Positions 50,572 through 60,847 of a DNA stretch of 64,000 bases are shown one piece after another. The notes below the pieces were generated by a model. It saw only the letters and a program-made list of their open reading frames with translations, did no database searches and had not been told where the DNA came from. The stretch covers positions 1-64,000 of the forward strand of contig JAJZFV010000047.1 in the NCBI GenBank assembly GCA_021805205.1, given 5' to 3'. Origin of the DNA: Actinomycetes bacterium. Its GTDB lineage: Bacteria; Actinomycetota; Acidimicrobiia; Acidimicrobiales; Acidimicrobiaceae. The translations under genes and the position numbers were made by a program. Within the stretch, counting starts at the first letter, position 1, and each line of letters opens with the position of its first letter.

Positions 50572-52500
50572 ATGAAGAGTTATCGAGGTAAGAGGCTTGC
50601 CGCTGCTATTGCGGTAGCGGCAAGCGTAGTCTTGCCAGTTGGCCTCTCAACTGCAAGCGCAAGTGTCGTTTCGAATGCAAGTATCTCATCGGGTGGTCCT
50701 AATAATGGGAGTACTCTTAGGAAGTTTTCTCTGACGCAAAGCACAATGAGCTCCTCACAACTACCCGATGGATATTGGATGGTGGCATCTGACGGTGGAG
50801 TATTTTCTTTTGGCGATGCCCAATTCTACGGCTCCACCGGCAGTATGCACTTAAATAAGCCGATCGTGGGAATGGCTTCTACCCCAGATGGCCGCGGATA
50901 TTGGCTAGTGGCATCCGATGGAGGAATATTCGCCTTTGGCGATGCCCAATTCTACGGCTCCACTGGTAGCTTGACCCTGAATAAGCCGATCGTGGGAATG
51001 GCCTCTACCCCAGATGGCCGTGGATATTGGCTAGTGGCATCCGATGGAGGAATATTCGCCTTTGGCGATGCAGGTTACTTTGGATCGTTGGGATCGATGC
51101 CGATCGGTCAGTCGGTAGTTGGCATCGCTCCTACCCCAGATGGTGGTGGCTATTGGTTGGCTACCTCGGGGGGTGCGGTCTTCAACTTCGGTGATGCGAA
51201 GTTTGGGGGATCGATGGGTGGTAAGCCTCTCGTCTCGCCAGTAGTAGGAATTCACGCTTCTGCAGATGGCCGTGGCTACTATCTTGTAGCCGCCGATGGT
51301 GGAATCTTCTCTTACGGAGATTCGCAGTTCTTTGGCTCAATAGGAGGCCGCGTTCTAAATAAGCCGGTAGTTGGTTTCGGTGTCGATAAGGGTTCTGATG
51401 GATACTGGGAGTTTGCCTCCGACGGGGGAGTCTTTAGCTATGGTGGAGCACAATTCCACGGTTCTCTCGGGTCGCTTAACTTGAATAAGCCGGTAGTGGG
51501 TGGCTCTATCGTTGGTCAAAACCCCGTCATTTCGCTCCCTGGACCTGGCCTTGTCGCGCCAGCTACTCGACCGGTCTCTATCTTCTACTATCCGTGGTGG
51601 GGCACGGTGCCCCCTGACCTCACCTATGAGCATTGGAATCAAAATGGCCACAATCCTCCAGCCAACGATATCGCCTCGGACTTCTTCCCATTAGGCGGAA
51701 TCTATTCCGAGTCGGATCAGACTACGTTGAACCGCCAAATGCAACAGATCTCATCTGCTGGCATCACTCAAATAAACTCCTCCTGGTGGGGTCGGGGATC
51801 TATCGAAGATGGTCGGCTGGCCCTTGTGGTTCCCACGGCACGAAGCTATGGTCTAAAGGTCGCAATTCACTTAGAGGACTACGTGGGTAGGACGCCAGCT
51901 AGTGTCGAGAGTGATATCAACTACCTCAAAAACACCTACAACATCACCACCTTTTACATCTGGGATTCACAGCAGTTCACAGCTGCTCAGTGGGCACCAT
52001 ACATAAAGGCATTGAGTGGGGTCACCATATATGCAACAGGCGATCCCGGACAGATGGAGACCGGGCAATTCGAGCAATTTGCCGTTGCAAGTGGCTTCAA
52101 CGGTATCTATACCTACGAGGTCTACGACGAGCAGGGAAGCAACTTTGCTCCCACCTGCAACCAGGCGCATAACTACGGCCTACTCTGCTCGGCTAGTGTC
52201 GGCCCAGGGTTTATAGATGACAGGGCCAACAACGATTCAAGAGTCCGTTCGCGACAAAATGGCCAAGTCTACGACTCTATGTGGCAGGGGGCGGTCAACT
52301 CCTCGGCCGACGAGGTCAGCATCACAAGTTACAACGAGTGGCACGAGGGAACTCAAATAGAGCCGGCCCAAGATATGTGTATCCCCGGTTATTGCTACCA
52401 TAACTACGATGGGGCATGGGGTCAGAGTGGAGCTGCTGCTTCGTATGCATACCTCAATCGAACTGCGCAGTGGACTGCACTCTGGAGAAATGGCCTTTAG
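50572..52500 (+). CDS. Secreted protein: N-terminal WLVA-DGG-FAFGDA repeats and C-terminal GH99-like glycoside hydrolase domain
   Basis: Repeats GYWLVASDGGIFAFGDAQFYGSTGS; FYYPWWG...YEHWNQNG...SSWWGRGSIEDG...SITSYNEWHEGTQIEPAQ. Confidence 0.8.
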   Translation: MKSYRGKRLAAAIAVAASVVLPVGLSTASASVVSNASISSGGPNNGSTLRKFSLTQSTMSSSQLPDGYWMVASDGGVFSFGDAQFYGSTGSMHLNKPIVGMASTPDGRGYWLVASDGGIFAFGDAQFYGSTGSLTLNKPIVGMASTPDGRGYWLVASDGGIFAFGDAGYFGSLGSMPIGQSVVGIAPTPDGGGYWLATSGGAVFNFGDAKFGGSMGGKPLVSPVVGIHASADGRGYYLVAADGGIFSYGDSQFFGSIGGRVLNKPVVGFGVDKGSDGYWEFASDGGVFSYGGAQFHGSLGSLNLNKPVVGGSIVGQNPVISLPGPGLVAPATRPVSIFYYPWWGTVPPDLTYEHWNQNGHNPPANDIASDFFPLGGIYSESDQTTLNRQMQQISSAGITQINSSWWGRGSIEDGRLALVVPTARSYGLKVAIHLEDYVGRTPASVESDINYLKNTYNITTFYIWDSQQFTAAQWAPYIKALSGVTIYATGDPGQMETGQFEQFAVASGFNGIYTYEVYDEQGSNFAPTCNQAHNYGLLCSASVGPGFIDDRANNDSRVRSRQNGQVYDSMWQGAVNSSADEVSITSYNEWHEGTQIEPAQDMCIPGYCYHNYDGAWGQSGAAASYAYLNRTAQWTALWRNGL

Positions 52501-52581
52501 GCATTAAAGGTCGCATCGGCCTTTGACCCGATCGATACGTTGCCGGTCTCGGCAGCGCCTTCTAAGGGGATCGTTTTACAA

Positions 52582-52619
52582 AGATAGGCGATGGCTTAGT
52601 ACTAAGCCATCGCCTATCT
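52582..52619. terminator. 38-nt perfect palindrome between convergent genes
   Basis: AGATAGGCGATGGCTTAGTACTAAGCCATCGCCTATCT. Confidence 0.65.
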
Positions 52620-52763
52620 ACCGTTAATTAAAGATCGATCGCCGTTCTACTCTTGGCTAAGGGCTTTTCCATCGATGTAATCAGTCTTTAAAATTGAGAA
52701 GAGCCGAAGTATTCTTCGGCTCTTCTCTAAAGGTGAGAGTCACCTTTTATCTAAAGTTTTTGA

Positions 52764-55079
52764 CTACGCTACCGATGTGATTGGAGCATTTAGATGCAGA
52801 TTGCCAAGCGATCCATCGAAGGAGGAGCCAAAGGCGAAGACCCCACCATCTGCAGCCACGAGATCATAACCACCACTTTGATAGCTGTGGACGATTCCTA
52901 CAATCGGAGCGTTTAGCTTCATACCACCGAGTGATCCCTGGAAGGCTGCATCACCAAAGGCGAAGACCCCACCATCTGCAGCCACGAGCCAGTAGCCGTT
53001 GCCCGTGCCATCGGTTGTAATTCCTACAATCGGAGCGTTCAGCTTCATACCACCGAGTGATCCCTGGAAGACTGCATCACCAAAGGCGAAGACCCCACCA
53101 TCTGCAGCCACGAGCCAGTAGCCTTTGCCATCTGGGGTTGACGCTATGCCAACGATTGGTTGATTCAGCTTCATACCACCGAGTGATCCCTGGAAGGCTG
53201 CATCACCAAAGGCGAAGACCCCACCATCTGCAGCCACGAGCCAGTAGCCTTTGCCATCTGGGGTTGACGCTATGCCAACGATTGGTTGGTTCAGCTTCAT
53301 ACCACCGAGTGATCCCTGGAAGGCTGCATCACCAAAGGCGAAGACCCCACCGTCAGATCCTGCTAGCCAGTAGCCATTACCATCTGGGGTTCTTGCGACT
53401 CCGACGATCTTGCCATTTAGGTTTAGGTTAGCCGCAGACCCTCTAAAGGTATTGTTGAAGCTAAAGACCCCACCATCAGATGCAGCTAAGAGATACCCGC
53501 TAGCAAAGTGGGAGAGTGGCGAACCTGGATTGAATGATCCAGTATCGAAGGAGGGTGGCGACGAGTAGAGGTCCGCACCATTTCCACGCGGAGAAGTATC
53601 TGCTGTCACCTGGAATTGGCTTGCACTGTAGTTTGCATTGGCATATGCGTTTAACGCAGCTGGCGTAGCAGCACTCCAACTTCCGGTGGTCACTCTGGTC
53701 ATCAAGCCATGGATCGCGGAAAGATACTCTGCTGATGTAAATGCACAGTGACCGGGATGGCTAACAAATACCTGCTTCAATAACGAGCTGTTTCCAGCAG
53801 CCGCTACTGCATTTGCGTACGTCGTTTCATTCGCCGGAGCGACCAATCCGTCGTACTCTGTGTGCATCGTGAGTACGGGAATCGATATCTTTCCGTTGTA
53901 GGTGAAGTAATTCTCAAGATACTTTGTTGCACTTGGGCTGGCCGTAATCGGAGTTGTTTGTTGAATCTTGCTTAGATCGCTAGACAGATTCAACCCCGCT
54001 GCCGCATACAGCGCTTTTACCTCTGAGTAGTCAGGTGAATTGGCGAGTAGTTGGGCGTAGTTAGCTCCATTGGTCCAACTCGGATTTCCACCTGCAACTG
54101 CTTCAAGGTCAGCTCGTCCTGGTCCAAACGCAAATGGAAAGTCCACATAGTAGAGCCAGTCTGCTTGCGCCAAGACTGCTTGGCTAAGCCCTGCGCTAGT
54201 GGTTAGATCAGGTGGGGTAGTGGAGGATTGAAATGGAATTTGTCCCGTAGTCGGGGTTCCAGCCGGTGCTTCGGAGAACCAGGTTGGGATGTCACCTAAT
54301 GCTGACACTAAAGCGAGACGCGCTGCATTTGCAGGTGACGAGTTGGCTAGAGCTCCACCAAGTATGGTATCTGCCGCCACGTAATTAGCCTGCGATGAGC
54401 TAAGCGGTATGCCGGTGAGCGAGAGTGAATTGGATGGGTCGAAGAGTGTCTTGAATGCAACCTCACTATATAGTGCTCGGTTCCATGCGGGAACACCATT
54501 TCCAACCACCCCACAGGCCGGAAGGGCGCCATTGAAGGTGCTTGGGTTATCCTGGACCAACGCTGCTGTAATCATTCCACCCAAAGAAACTCCGGTGGCA
54601 TATACATTGGTTATTGCATTCGAAGCCAGTGTTTGGCCAAGTACTGCGCTACTATTGTTGGCTATTATCGACTTTGTGTCGTTCAGAGTATTTATCTGAT
54701 CTGTTAGGGCTGCTTTAACGGCTCCCCAACCATTTACTGCGTAGCTTGAACCCGCTAATGCGTCGCCTTCAGCAAGAAGCGTAGCTACCACGACACTATT
54801 GAATCCATCTACTGCAGTCAGTGGTTGTCCATCAAAGACGTAGCCGTGGCTGTACAAAATTACATTTCCGTTGAAGTTTGACGGAATCTGCATCAGTTCC
54901 TTCGAACCGTCGCTAGCGGTCAACGTACAAGTTGAAACCGTAACCGAGCCTTGAGCAGCAGTTGCGCAACTTGGAGAAGTTGCGGTTGAAGACGCCTGAC
55001 TCGAACTAATCGAGATAAGTTGCAATGTACCAGTCATTAGGGCCGTTGCAAGCGCCAATTTTGGAAACTTTTTTAGCAT
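52764..55079 (-). CDS. Secreted alpha/beta-hydrolase-like enzyme with C-terminal WLVA-DGG-FAFGDA repeat domain
   Basis: ATGVSLGGMITAAL nucleophile elbow; C-terminal tandem units GYWLVAADGGVFAFGDAAFQGSLGGMKLNQPIVGIASTPDGK. Confidence 0.8.
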   Translation of the reverse strand: MLKKFPKLALATALMTGTLQLISISSSQASSTATSPSCATAAQGSVTVSTCTLTASDGSKELMQIPSNFNGNVILYSHGYVFDGQPLTAVDGFNSVVVATLLAEGDALAGSSYAVNGWGAVKAALTDQINTLNDTKSIIANNSSAVLGQTLASNAITNVYATGVSLGGMITAALVQDNPSTFNGALPACGVVGNGVPAWNRALYSEVAFKTLFDPSNSLSLTGIPLSSSQANYVAADTILGGALANSSPANAARLALVSALGDIPTWFSEAPAGTPTTGQIPFQSSTTPPDLTTSAGLSQAVLAQADWLYYVDFPFAFGPGRADLEAVAGGNPSWTNGANYAQLLANSPDYSEVKALYAAAGLNLSSDLSKIQQTTPITASPSATKYLENYFTYNGKISIPVLTMHTEYDGLVAPANETTYANAVAAAGNSSLLKQVFVSHPGHCAFTSAEYLSAIHGLMTRVTTGSWSAATPAALNAYANANYSASQFQVTADTSPRGNGADLYSSPPSFDTGSFNPGSPLSHFASGYLLAASDGGVFSFNNTFRGSAANLNLNGKIVGVARTPDGNGYWLAGSDGGVFAFGDAAFQGSLGGMKLNQPIVGIASTPDGKGYWLVAADGGVFAFGDAAFQGSLGGMKLNQPIVGIASTPDGKGYWLVAADGGVFAFGDAVFQGSLGGMKLNAPIVGITTDGTGNGYWLVAADGGVFAFGDAAFQGSLGGMKLNAPIVGIVHSYQSGGYDLVAADGGVFAFGSSFDGSLGNLHLNAPITSVA
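52921..53350 (-). repeat. Tandem 126-bp (42-aa) near-identical coding repeats
   Basis: 'accaccgagtgatccctggaag' recurs at 126 bp spacing near 52923, 53050, 53176 and 53302. Confidence 0.9.
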
Positions 55080-55250
55080 TTTCCCCCTTAAATAATTTGC
55101 TTCTCTGAACCTAGCAACTTAATTACATAGATGCGAGACAATTTGATACCCAGTGGTAACTTTTTGATATTGTTGCAATATTTAATGAGGATCGATCTGA
55201 ATAAAATCTTTGATTGAAGGTGGAAACAAGAGATATTGTTTGCTATGAAG

Positions 55251-55298
55251 TCGGTAGATAATGGCACTTTAAGGGCATAAAGTGCCATTATCTACCGA
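55251..55298. repeat. Perfect 21-bp inverted repeat (hairpin)
   Basis: TCGGTAGATAATGGCACTTTA-AGGGCA-TAAAGTGCCATTATCTACCGA. Confidence 0.85.
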
Positions 55299-55529
55299 AA
55301 CGATCTGGGATATGAAGATTCACGTCGACTGTAAAGGGAAATCTGATTCCTGGAGACCCTATTGATTGTTGAGATATGTAAATAAAATTTAAATTTGAAG
55401 CCTGCCCCGTTTTAGACATATCTTATAAACTCACTTCCAAAAGTGGAAAACTTTCTCTTCAGTACGACTTTAATTTGGCTCTATTGACCTTCACGTGGAT
55501 CAACTCGCCCTCTCATAGGGAAGTTTGAG

Positions 55530-56640
55530 ATCAATTGGTCCACAAGAAAGCATCACCAAAGCTAGAGTCGCCTCAGCAGAATGAAGTCCATAGCATCTAG
55601 CAATGATTGATCGGATCTTGGTGTTCAAACCTTCAACTCGACCATTTGATACACCGAGTTCAATTGCAGCCATGATGCCCGCCTTATGGGTCCGGATCGT
55701 CTTTGATAATCGGACAAAGGTTTCAATCCGAGATCGAGCTGCACGCGAACACCATCTTTCTAAGGGAGTTCACTTACCTCATCGTTAGAGAGATCTCCAG
55801 CAAATACAGCTCTTAGGGATTCTTTCATCTCGTATGCCCGCCAGAGTTTTCCACCGGTACGCTTGATTTTGAGTAGGGTTTCACCCTGACGTTCCGTTAG
55901 ATCACCAGGATTCTTTAGTAGTGCCCACCGCGCACCTGCGAACTTGCGGGAATAGTCGGGTGAAGGAAGCTTTCTCATCTGACGATGAGAGATCGCATCT
56001 AACCTCTTCTAGGGCTTTTCGTTCCCAACTTGACCACGTGAAATGGATCGTGACAGATGGTTGCATCTGGGCAATGATCATTAAATGCTTCTGAAAAAGC
56101 AGGGCCCATATCCATAGTTGCCGCGGTAATCTTGGCGGCTCTATCCGGGCCGAGTTCGTCGAAGAACCTATTCAAGCTACTTGCACTTTTGCCTTTTGCC
56201 CCATAGATAATCTTTCCGGTTTCGTGGTTGGTGACCAGAGTGAGGTAATTGTGATGCTTTCGATAGGAGATCTCATCCACCCCTACCAGGAAGAGGTTCT
56301 CTAGTCACCTGCGATCGAGCTCTTCAGCTACTACCCGCTCACATATCATCCCTACCACCCTCCACGCAATGCGGGTGAGCTTGGTAACTGTGGTTTTGTC
56401 CATTTTGGATGTGCACCAGGCAACCAGGTGCTCGAAGTCTCTGGTAAAACGTGATTCACTTACTGGTCGTGCAAATGGAACCGATTCAGTTATCACTCCG
56501 TGGCTTGGACACTTGAGTCGTCTAAGTTGACAACAGAGCCATGTCTGGCGGACTCCCATGTCCATATGCCTCCAGCGGGAGCTGACTGTTTTGGTGTCGT
56601 AGCGGAAGGTACGTACTGTAGTTGCAATTCGGACATACAA
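55530..56640 (-). pseudogene. Degenerate ISL3-like transposase
   Basis: Fragmented minus-strand ORFs: RTFRYDTKTVSSRWRHMDMGVRQTWLCCQLRRLKCPSHGV; DEISYRKHHNYLTLVTNHETGKIIYGAKGKS...ATICHDPFHVVKL; ARWALLKNPGDLTERQ. Boundaries approximate. Confidence 0.8.
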
Positions 56641-57133
56641 GCTTGGTACGAGTGAGCTTGAGCTATAGAACTATCTCTCCTTGTGAGAGAGAAACTTCAA
56701 TTATAACGACACCTTTTAAGCCAAGAATCTGCTTAACTAGAGTGGTAGCATGCACGGGTCCGGTCTCCCTCTTTGAATGTTTCGCAACTATAAAATTTAG
56801 GGGCTTGGATGTAGTCAAGTTTCTTAAGGGGCTATTTCAGCTCCGAGAGTTAGGTTTGTACTGGGATTGTCACTTGCTTTAGTGATACCTGGGACCCACA
56901 TCTATGTCAATAGAGCCTCTAATTTAGTGTTAGGTCAAGTTGGAAGTTGCATCGCATAGCTTCTTAGTGCTGGATCCCGCTCGGGGATAATCGCTAGCTT
57001 GAGCAACTTTGATTGGAGATCTAGGCCAGTAGATCGTGTCGAACGGAAGTGCCAATGCCAATCTACGGCCGCGTCAGCCTTTGGTACAATGCTTGCAGTT
57101 GAGGGAGATCAAAAGCGCCTATCATCGTAAGCG

Positions 57134-58021
57134 GTGACTGTAAATTTTTCTAATATCTACTCAGATATAACCAACTGGATAAAGAGTGTCGGCCTCTTGG
57201 TGCTTTTGATTGCATTGGGGTCGATCCTTGCTTCTCGCCTAGTCCACTGGTTCGGGGATAAGGTGTCCGATTCAATAAAGAAGTCTGCCAGGGCACAAAT
57301 CCGCGACGACTTCGTTCTTTCTGAGAGAAATAAGCACACCGCTGCAGTGGTCCAAGCGGTCGAGTGGGCAGCTGTAGCTCTGATCTACTCTGTCGCAATC
57401 ATTCTTGGCCTAATGGCGATAAAGATCCCAATCACCTCTCTAGTCGCCCCTGCTACGGTACTTGGGGTGGCACTTGGATTTGGCGCCCAAAAGGTGGTGG
57501 CGGACTTAGTAGCTGGCTTTTTTGTCTTTGCTGAGCGACAGTTTGGAGTAGGTGACATCATCAGGATCTCCGCTCCTGGAACACTTGGTGGCATCGCTGG
57601 AACGGTTGAAGAGGTGACGCTAAGGATTACCAGGATAAGAAATCTTGCGGGTGAACAGATAATTCTTCCAAACTCTGAAATTCGCCAGGTAGTTAACCTC
57701 TCGCGAGAGTGGTCTCAGGTGGTAGTTGACTTTCCCATTAACCCTTCGGTTGACTTGAGTGAAGTTCGACGGCGCCTCGACGATCTCGCCATTGATCTGA
57801 CGAAATCGGAGTCTTTGGCAAACCAATTGGCCGGAGCGATCGTTGTAACCGGAATTGAGTCGATCTCGCCTGGAGTGGTTACGATTCGAATGTTGGCAAA
57901 GACCCTTCCGGCTCAGCAGTGGGAGGTTGCTCGTGTAATTAGGGCTAAGGGTGTAGAAGTACTGGCCGATCTCAATGCGCTTGTTCGACCTGAATCAATT
58001 AACCTGAATTATGGACCATGA
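57134..58021 (+). CDS. MscS-family mechanosensitive channel
   Basis: VLGVALGFGAQKVVADLVAGFFVFAERQFGVGDIIRI...GTVEEVTLRITRIRNLAGEQIILPNSEI. Confidence 0.92.
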   Translation: MTVNFSNIYSDITNWIKSVGLLVLLIALGSILASRLVHWFGDKVSDSIKKSARAQIRDDFVLSERNKHTAAVVQAVEWAAVALIYSVAIILGLMAIKIPITSLVAPATVLGVALGFGAQKVVADLVAGFFVFAERQFGVGDIIRISAPGTLGGIAGTVEEVTLRITRIRNLAGEQIILPNSEIRQVVNLSREWSQVVVDFPINPSVDLSEVRRRLDDLAIDLTKSESLANQLAGAIVVTGIESISPGVVTIRMLAKTLPAQQWEVARVIRAKGVEVLADLNALVRPESINLNYGP

Positions 58022-58482
58022 CCTTGGAATCTACTGGTGAAATTAAAGTACCAACTCCAATAAAGGAGAGAATTAAGCGCCGACTGCCGCGACGTTCAAC
58101 TGTGATTTTGGCGGTTTTATTTACAGCGGCTTTATTTGCTTATCTTGGAAATCGACCAAGGTACTATCCAGTAGTTGTGAATCAGCCGACGACAACTACG
58201 GTAACGTTGCCTCCCCCGTCAACAACTGAACCCAGAGCTGTTGCCCCGGTTGCGACCACTTCAACTTCGACCACCTCCTCTTCTACAACGACTACCTCCT
58301 CGTCTACAACGACTACCACGACAAATCTCTCCTCCACGTCAACTACCGGTGTCGGAGTTAGCTCCACTACTACCTCAACACCCGCGACAGCTTCTACCAC
58401 CACTGTCGCCGGCAGATCTACTTCCACCTCGACGACGACAAAGGCCGGAGCCCCCACCACCTCGACGACGACTTTAGGCTAG
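58018..58482 (+). CDS. Single-TM protein with Ser/Thr-rich low-complexity tail
   Basis: TM segment STVILAVLFTAALFAYLG followed by TTSTSTTSSSTTTT tail; start overlaps the mscS stop. Confidence 0.65.
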   Translation: MTLESTGEIKVPTPIKERIKRRLPRRSTVILAVLFTAALFAYLGNRPRYYPVVVNQPTTTTVTLPPPSTTEPRAVAPVATTSTSTTSSSTTTTSSSTTTTTTNLSSTSTTGVGVSSTTTSTPATASTTTVAGRSTSTSTTTKAGAPTTSTTTLG

Positions 58483-58605
58483 GTATTGTAACTCTGACAA
58501 GATCATCTCAAAGACGAAACGGTGTAGAAGCGCCATTGGGTAATCGGAGCTAGGAGCAAGGCAGCGATTGTCTTAGTTTGGCTAGGGCGTTTTACCAAAG
58601 GTGAA

Positions 58606-59451
58606 CTAGGAATAAGGGTGAGCAGAGAGGTTTTGAGGGGCTCCCAAGCGTCGGGTTGACCATCTTTCTATCGCCTCTAGTAGCGGCTCTGAGTTGTTAT
58701 CTGAATCAAGGGAAAGGATCGACGGATCGTCTCGCATCTTAGAGCGAGCATTTGCCACTGCAAAGCCGTGGCCGACTGCGCGAAGCAGCTCGAGGTCGTT
58801 TAAGTCATTTCCAATTGCGATACAATCTGAGATGCTAAAGCCGTAGTGTTTTGCGGCCTCGATCGCACCTGTAGCCTTTGAAATCTTCGCGGGGGAAAAG
58901 TCCAACCACTCTTCACCCGATGTTGAGAGATATGAGTGGTTCGAAAGCCGCGCCTCGAAGATGTGGTGAAGCTGCGAGGAGCTATGACTTTCGGTCCTGA
59001 GAATTAGCTTCGAAGCTAAATCTTGGTAGTTTCGTACTTCGCCGACCTTGTGAGGGATTACAAAGTCGACGTTGTCCATGAATCCCGATTCAATAATGAA
59101 CTCGTTCCGATGCTGTAGGGCTAGGTAGTGTCTTCCGAGCTCAGCTGCTTCGATGGTCTCGACGATGTATTTGAAGTTGTTGTTAGGCAGCGTTGACTCA
59201 TAGATGATCTCATCTCTTGCAAGGTCGATTACCAGAGCGCCATTCAAGGATACCAATATGGGGTCGAAGTCCAGTCCCTCAATCGCCTCAATGGCTCCTA
59301 ATGGCGATCGCGCGGTAGCGACGATGACTCGCACACCGCCTTCTTTGAGTTGAGAAAGAAGGCGCGCGCTAGTTTTATCCACCCTGCCGTCGTCGTTTAG
59401 TATTGTTCCATCTAAGTCGACAAAGATCGCCGGAAGTTTCTCCACTCCTAC
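58606..59451 (-). CDS. HAD-superfamily (Cof-type) phosphatase
   Basis: AIFVDLDGTILNDDGRV...VIVATARSPLGAIEAIEGL...IAIGNDLNDLELLRAVGHGFAVANA. Likely GTG start downstream of the ORF-track start. Confidence 0.85.
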   Translation of the reverse strand, partial: VGVEKLPAIFVDLDGTILNDDGRVDKTSARLLSQLKEGGVRVIVATARSPLGAIEAIEGLDFDPILVSLNGALVIDLARDEIIYESTLPNNNFKYIVETIEAAELGRHYLALQHRNEFIIESGFMDNVDFVIPHKVGEVRNYQDLASKLILRTESHSSSQLHHIFEARLSNHSYLSTSGEEWLDFSPAKISKATGAIEAAKHYGFSISDCIAIGNDLNDLELLRAVGHGFAVANARSKMRDDPSILSLDSDNNSEPLLEAIERWSTRRLGAPQNLSAHPYS

Positions 59452-59465
59452 TTTAAAGACCTCCA

Positions 59466-59846
59466 CTAGCCGCCATTTCCAGAAGGGATCGTTGCTTGTA
59501 CGAAGACACCACCGCCATTGGGGTTCCCCCCGCCCCCTTGGCACTCTTGGCTAAGTGCACTAACGAGATTGGATAGCGGAACTCTGTTGGTCTCAGAAAG
59601 AGTCGCCTCTAGCGGTTGCCAGCTTCCATCAGTTCCGGCAGCGATTGCGGCAAATGGAAGCGCCTCTCGAATCAGATTTAGCGCCTGTTGCGAGTTGGAG
59701 TGGTTCTTGGCGTAGATTGAAAGCCCCTTATTGACCAATCCACACGCCTTTGCCCCATTGGATGAAGCTGAAGCACCACATGAAGATGCGGTTACTGCGA
59801 CGACCAGCACAGCGATAGTGTACTTTATGCCACCTCGTTTTATCAT
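59466..59846 (-). CDS. Small predicted lipoprotein
   Basis: MIKRGGIKYTIAVLVVAVTASSCGAS lipobox. Confidence 0.6.
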   Translation of the reverse strand: MIKRGGIKYTIAVLVVAVTASSCGASASSNGAKACGLVNKGLSIYAKNHSNSQQALNLIREALPFAAIAAGTDGSWQPLEATLSETNRVPLSNLVSALSQECQGGGGNPNGGGVFVQATIPSGNGG

Positions 59847-59965
59847 CGTCGTCACACCTAATCTCCGGGTACTGCTAGGTACCAAGTCGTTACCACTTGC
59901 CACAAGGACTAACTTCGATCTTAGTACCGTTATACGACTTAGATTATTTTCTCTTTGTCCACTAA

Positions 59966-60847
59966 GTGGGTGTCGGCAATTACCCAAATAAGTGTCATAG
60001 GCTTTATCTGGATCTACAAGGAGATTTTGACGTGTCGAGCTTTTCGGAATATGGGCCATCTTCGATGTCGTGGAGAGTCCACGCGGATCCGACCTCACTT
60101 GTAGGGGGTATTCGTGCCCTCTTGTTGCAGGCGCTTTCGATTCCATCAATGGTGGCAGTCGATACTTTTTCCAAGTATCACGATGACCCACTGGGGCGTT
60201 TCCATAGGACGACCATGTTCGTTGCTGAAACTACCTTTGGGAGTAGTGATGATGCGATGCGAGCGATCGATTCAGTTCGCGCTATGCACGAGAGGGTAAA
60301 GGGCGTTGATAGCGAGACCGGGGTGGAATTTGCCGCAGGCGATCCTCATCTCCTCGCCTTTATTCATAACTGCTACACCGACTCGATGCTAGATTGCTAT
60401 AGCCGTTTCGTGACGAAGCTCTCAGATGGTGAAAAGGATCAGTACTTGGAGGAGCAGGCGCAAGTTGCACTCCTGTTAGGCGCTAACCCGGATGAGGTAG
60501 TAACTGACCACCGGCTTCTCGCTTCGAAGATAGGCTCGATGGACAACCTTGGGGTGGTCGATGCAACACTTCGCGGATTTTCACAACTCAAAAACTTCCC
60601 CGTTCCTAGTGGTGCCAGATTCTTGTTGATCCCGTGGAGGATAGCCTTCGAAGGCGCTACTGACTCCCTTCCTCCATTTGCGAAGGAGTTCTATCGAATT
60701 TCAGGTGATCCGATCGGGGCTACCCTTAGAAATCCAGTAGTGACTGGCCTCGGATTTGTTCTTAGGAATTATCTGCCGGGTCACCCGATCTATAGAAGTG
60801 CCAAGTATCGTTACTACGAAGGTCACAGCAAGAAGGGTGTTGTTTGA
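59966..60847 (+). CDS. DUF2236 (MpaB-like oxygenase) family protein
   Basis: SWRVHADPTSLVGGIRALLLQALSIPSMVAVDTFSKYHDDPLGRFHRTTMFVAETTFG. Confidence 0.85.
   Translation: MGVGNYPNKCHRLYLDLQGDFDVSSFSEYGPSSMSWRVHADPTSLVGGIRALLLQALSIPSMVAVDTFSKYHDDPLGRFHRTTMFVAETTFGSSDDAMRAIDSVRAMHERVKGVDSETGVEFAAGDPHLLAFIHNCYTDSMLDCYSRFVTKLSDGEKDQYLEEQAQVALLLGANPDEVVTDHRLLASKIGSMDNLGVVDATLRGFSQLKNFPVPSGARFLLIPWRIAFEGATDSLPPFAKEFYRISGDPIGATLRNPVVTGLGFVLRNYLPGHPIYRSAKYRYYEGHSKKGVV

Noticed and set aside
52781-53431. Plus-strand ORFs antisense to the tandem repeats (RRRPHHLQPRASS)
   Set aside because: Low-complexity shadow ORFs generated by the 126-bp coding repeats on the opposite strand.
58182-58460. Val/Glu-rich minus-strand ORF
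   Set aside because: Antisense shadow of the Ser/Thr-rich low-complexity tail.
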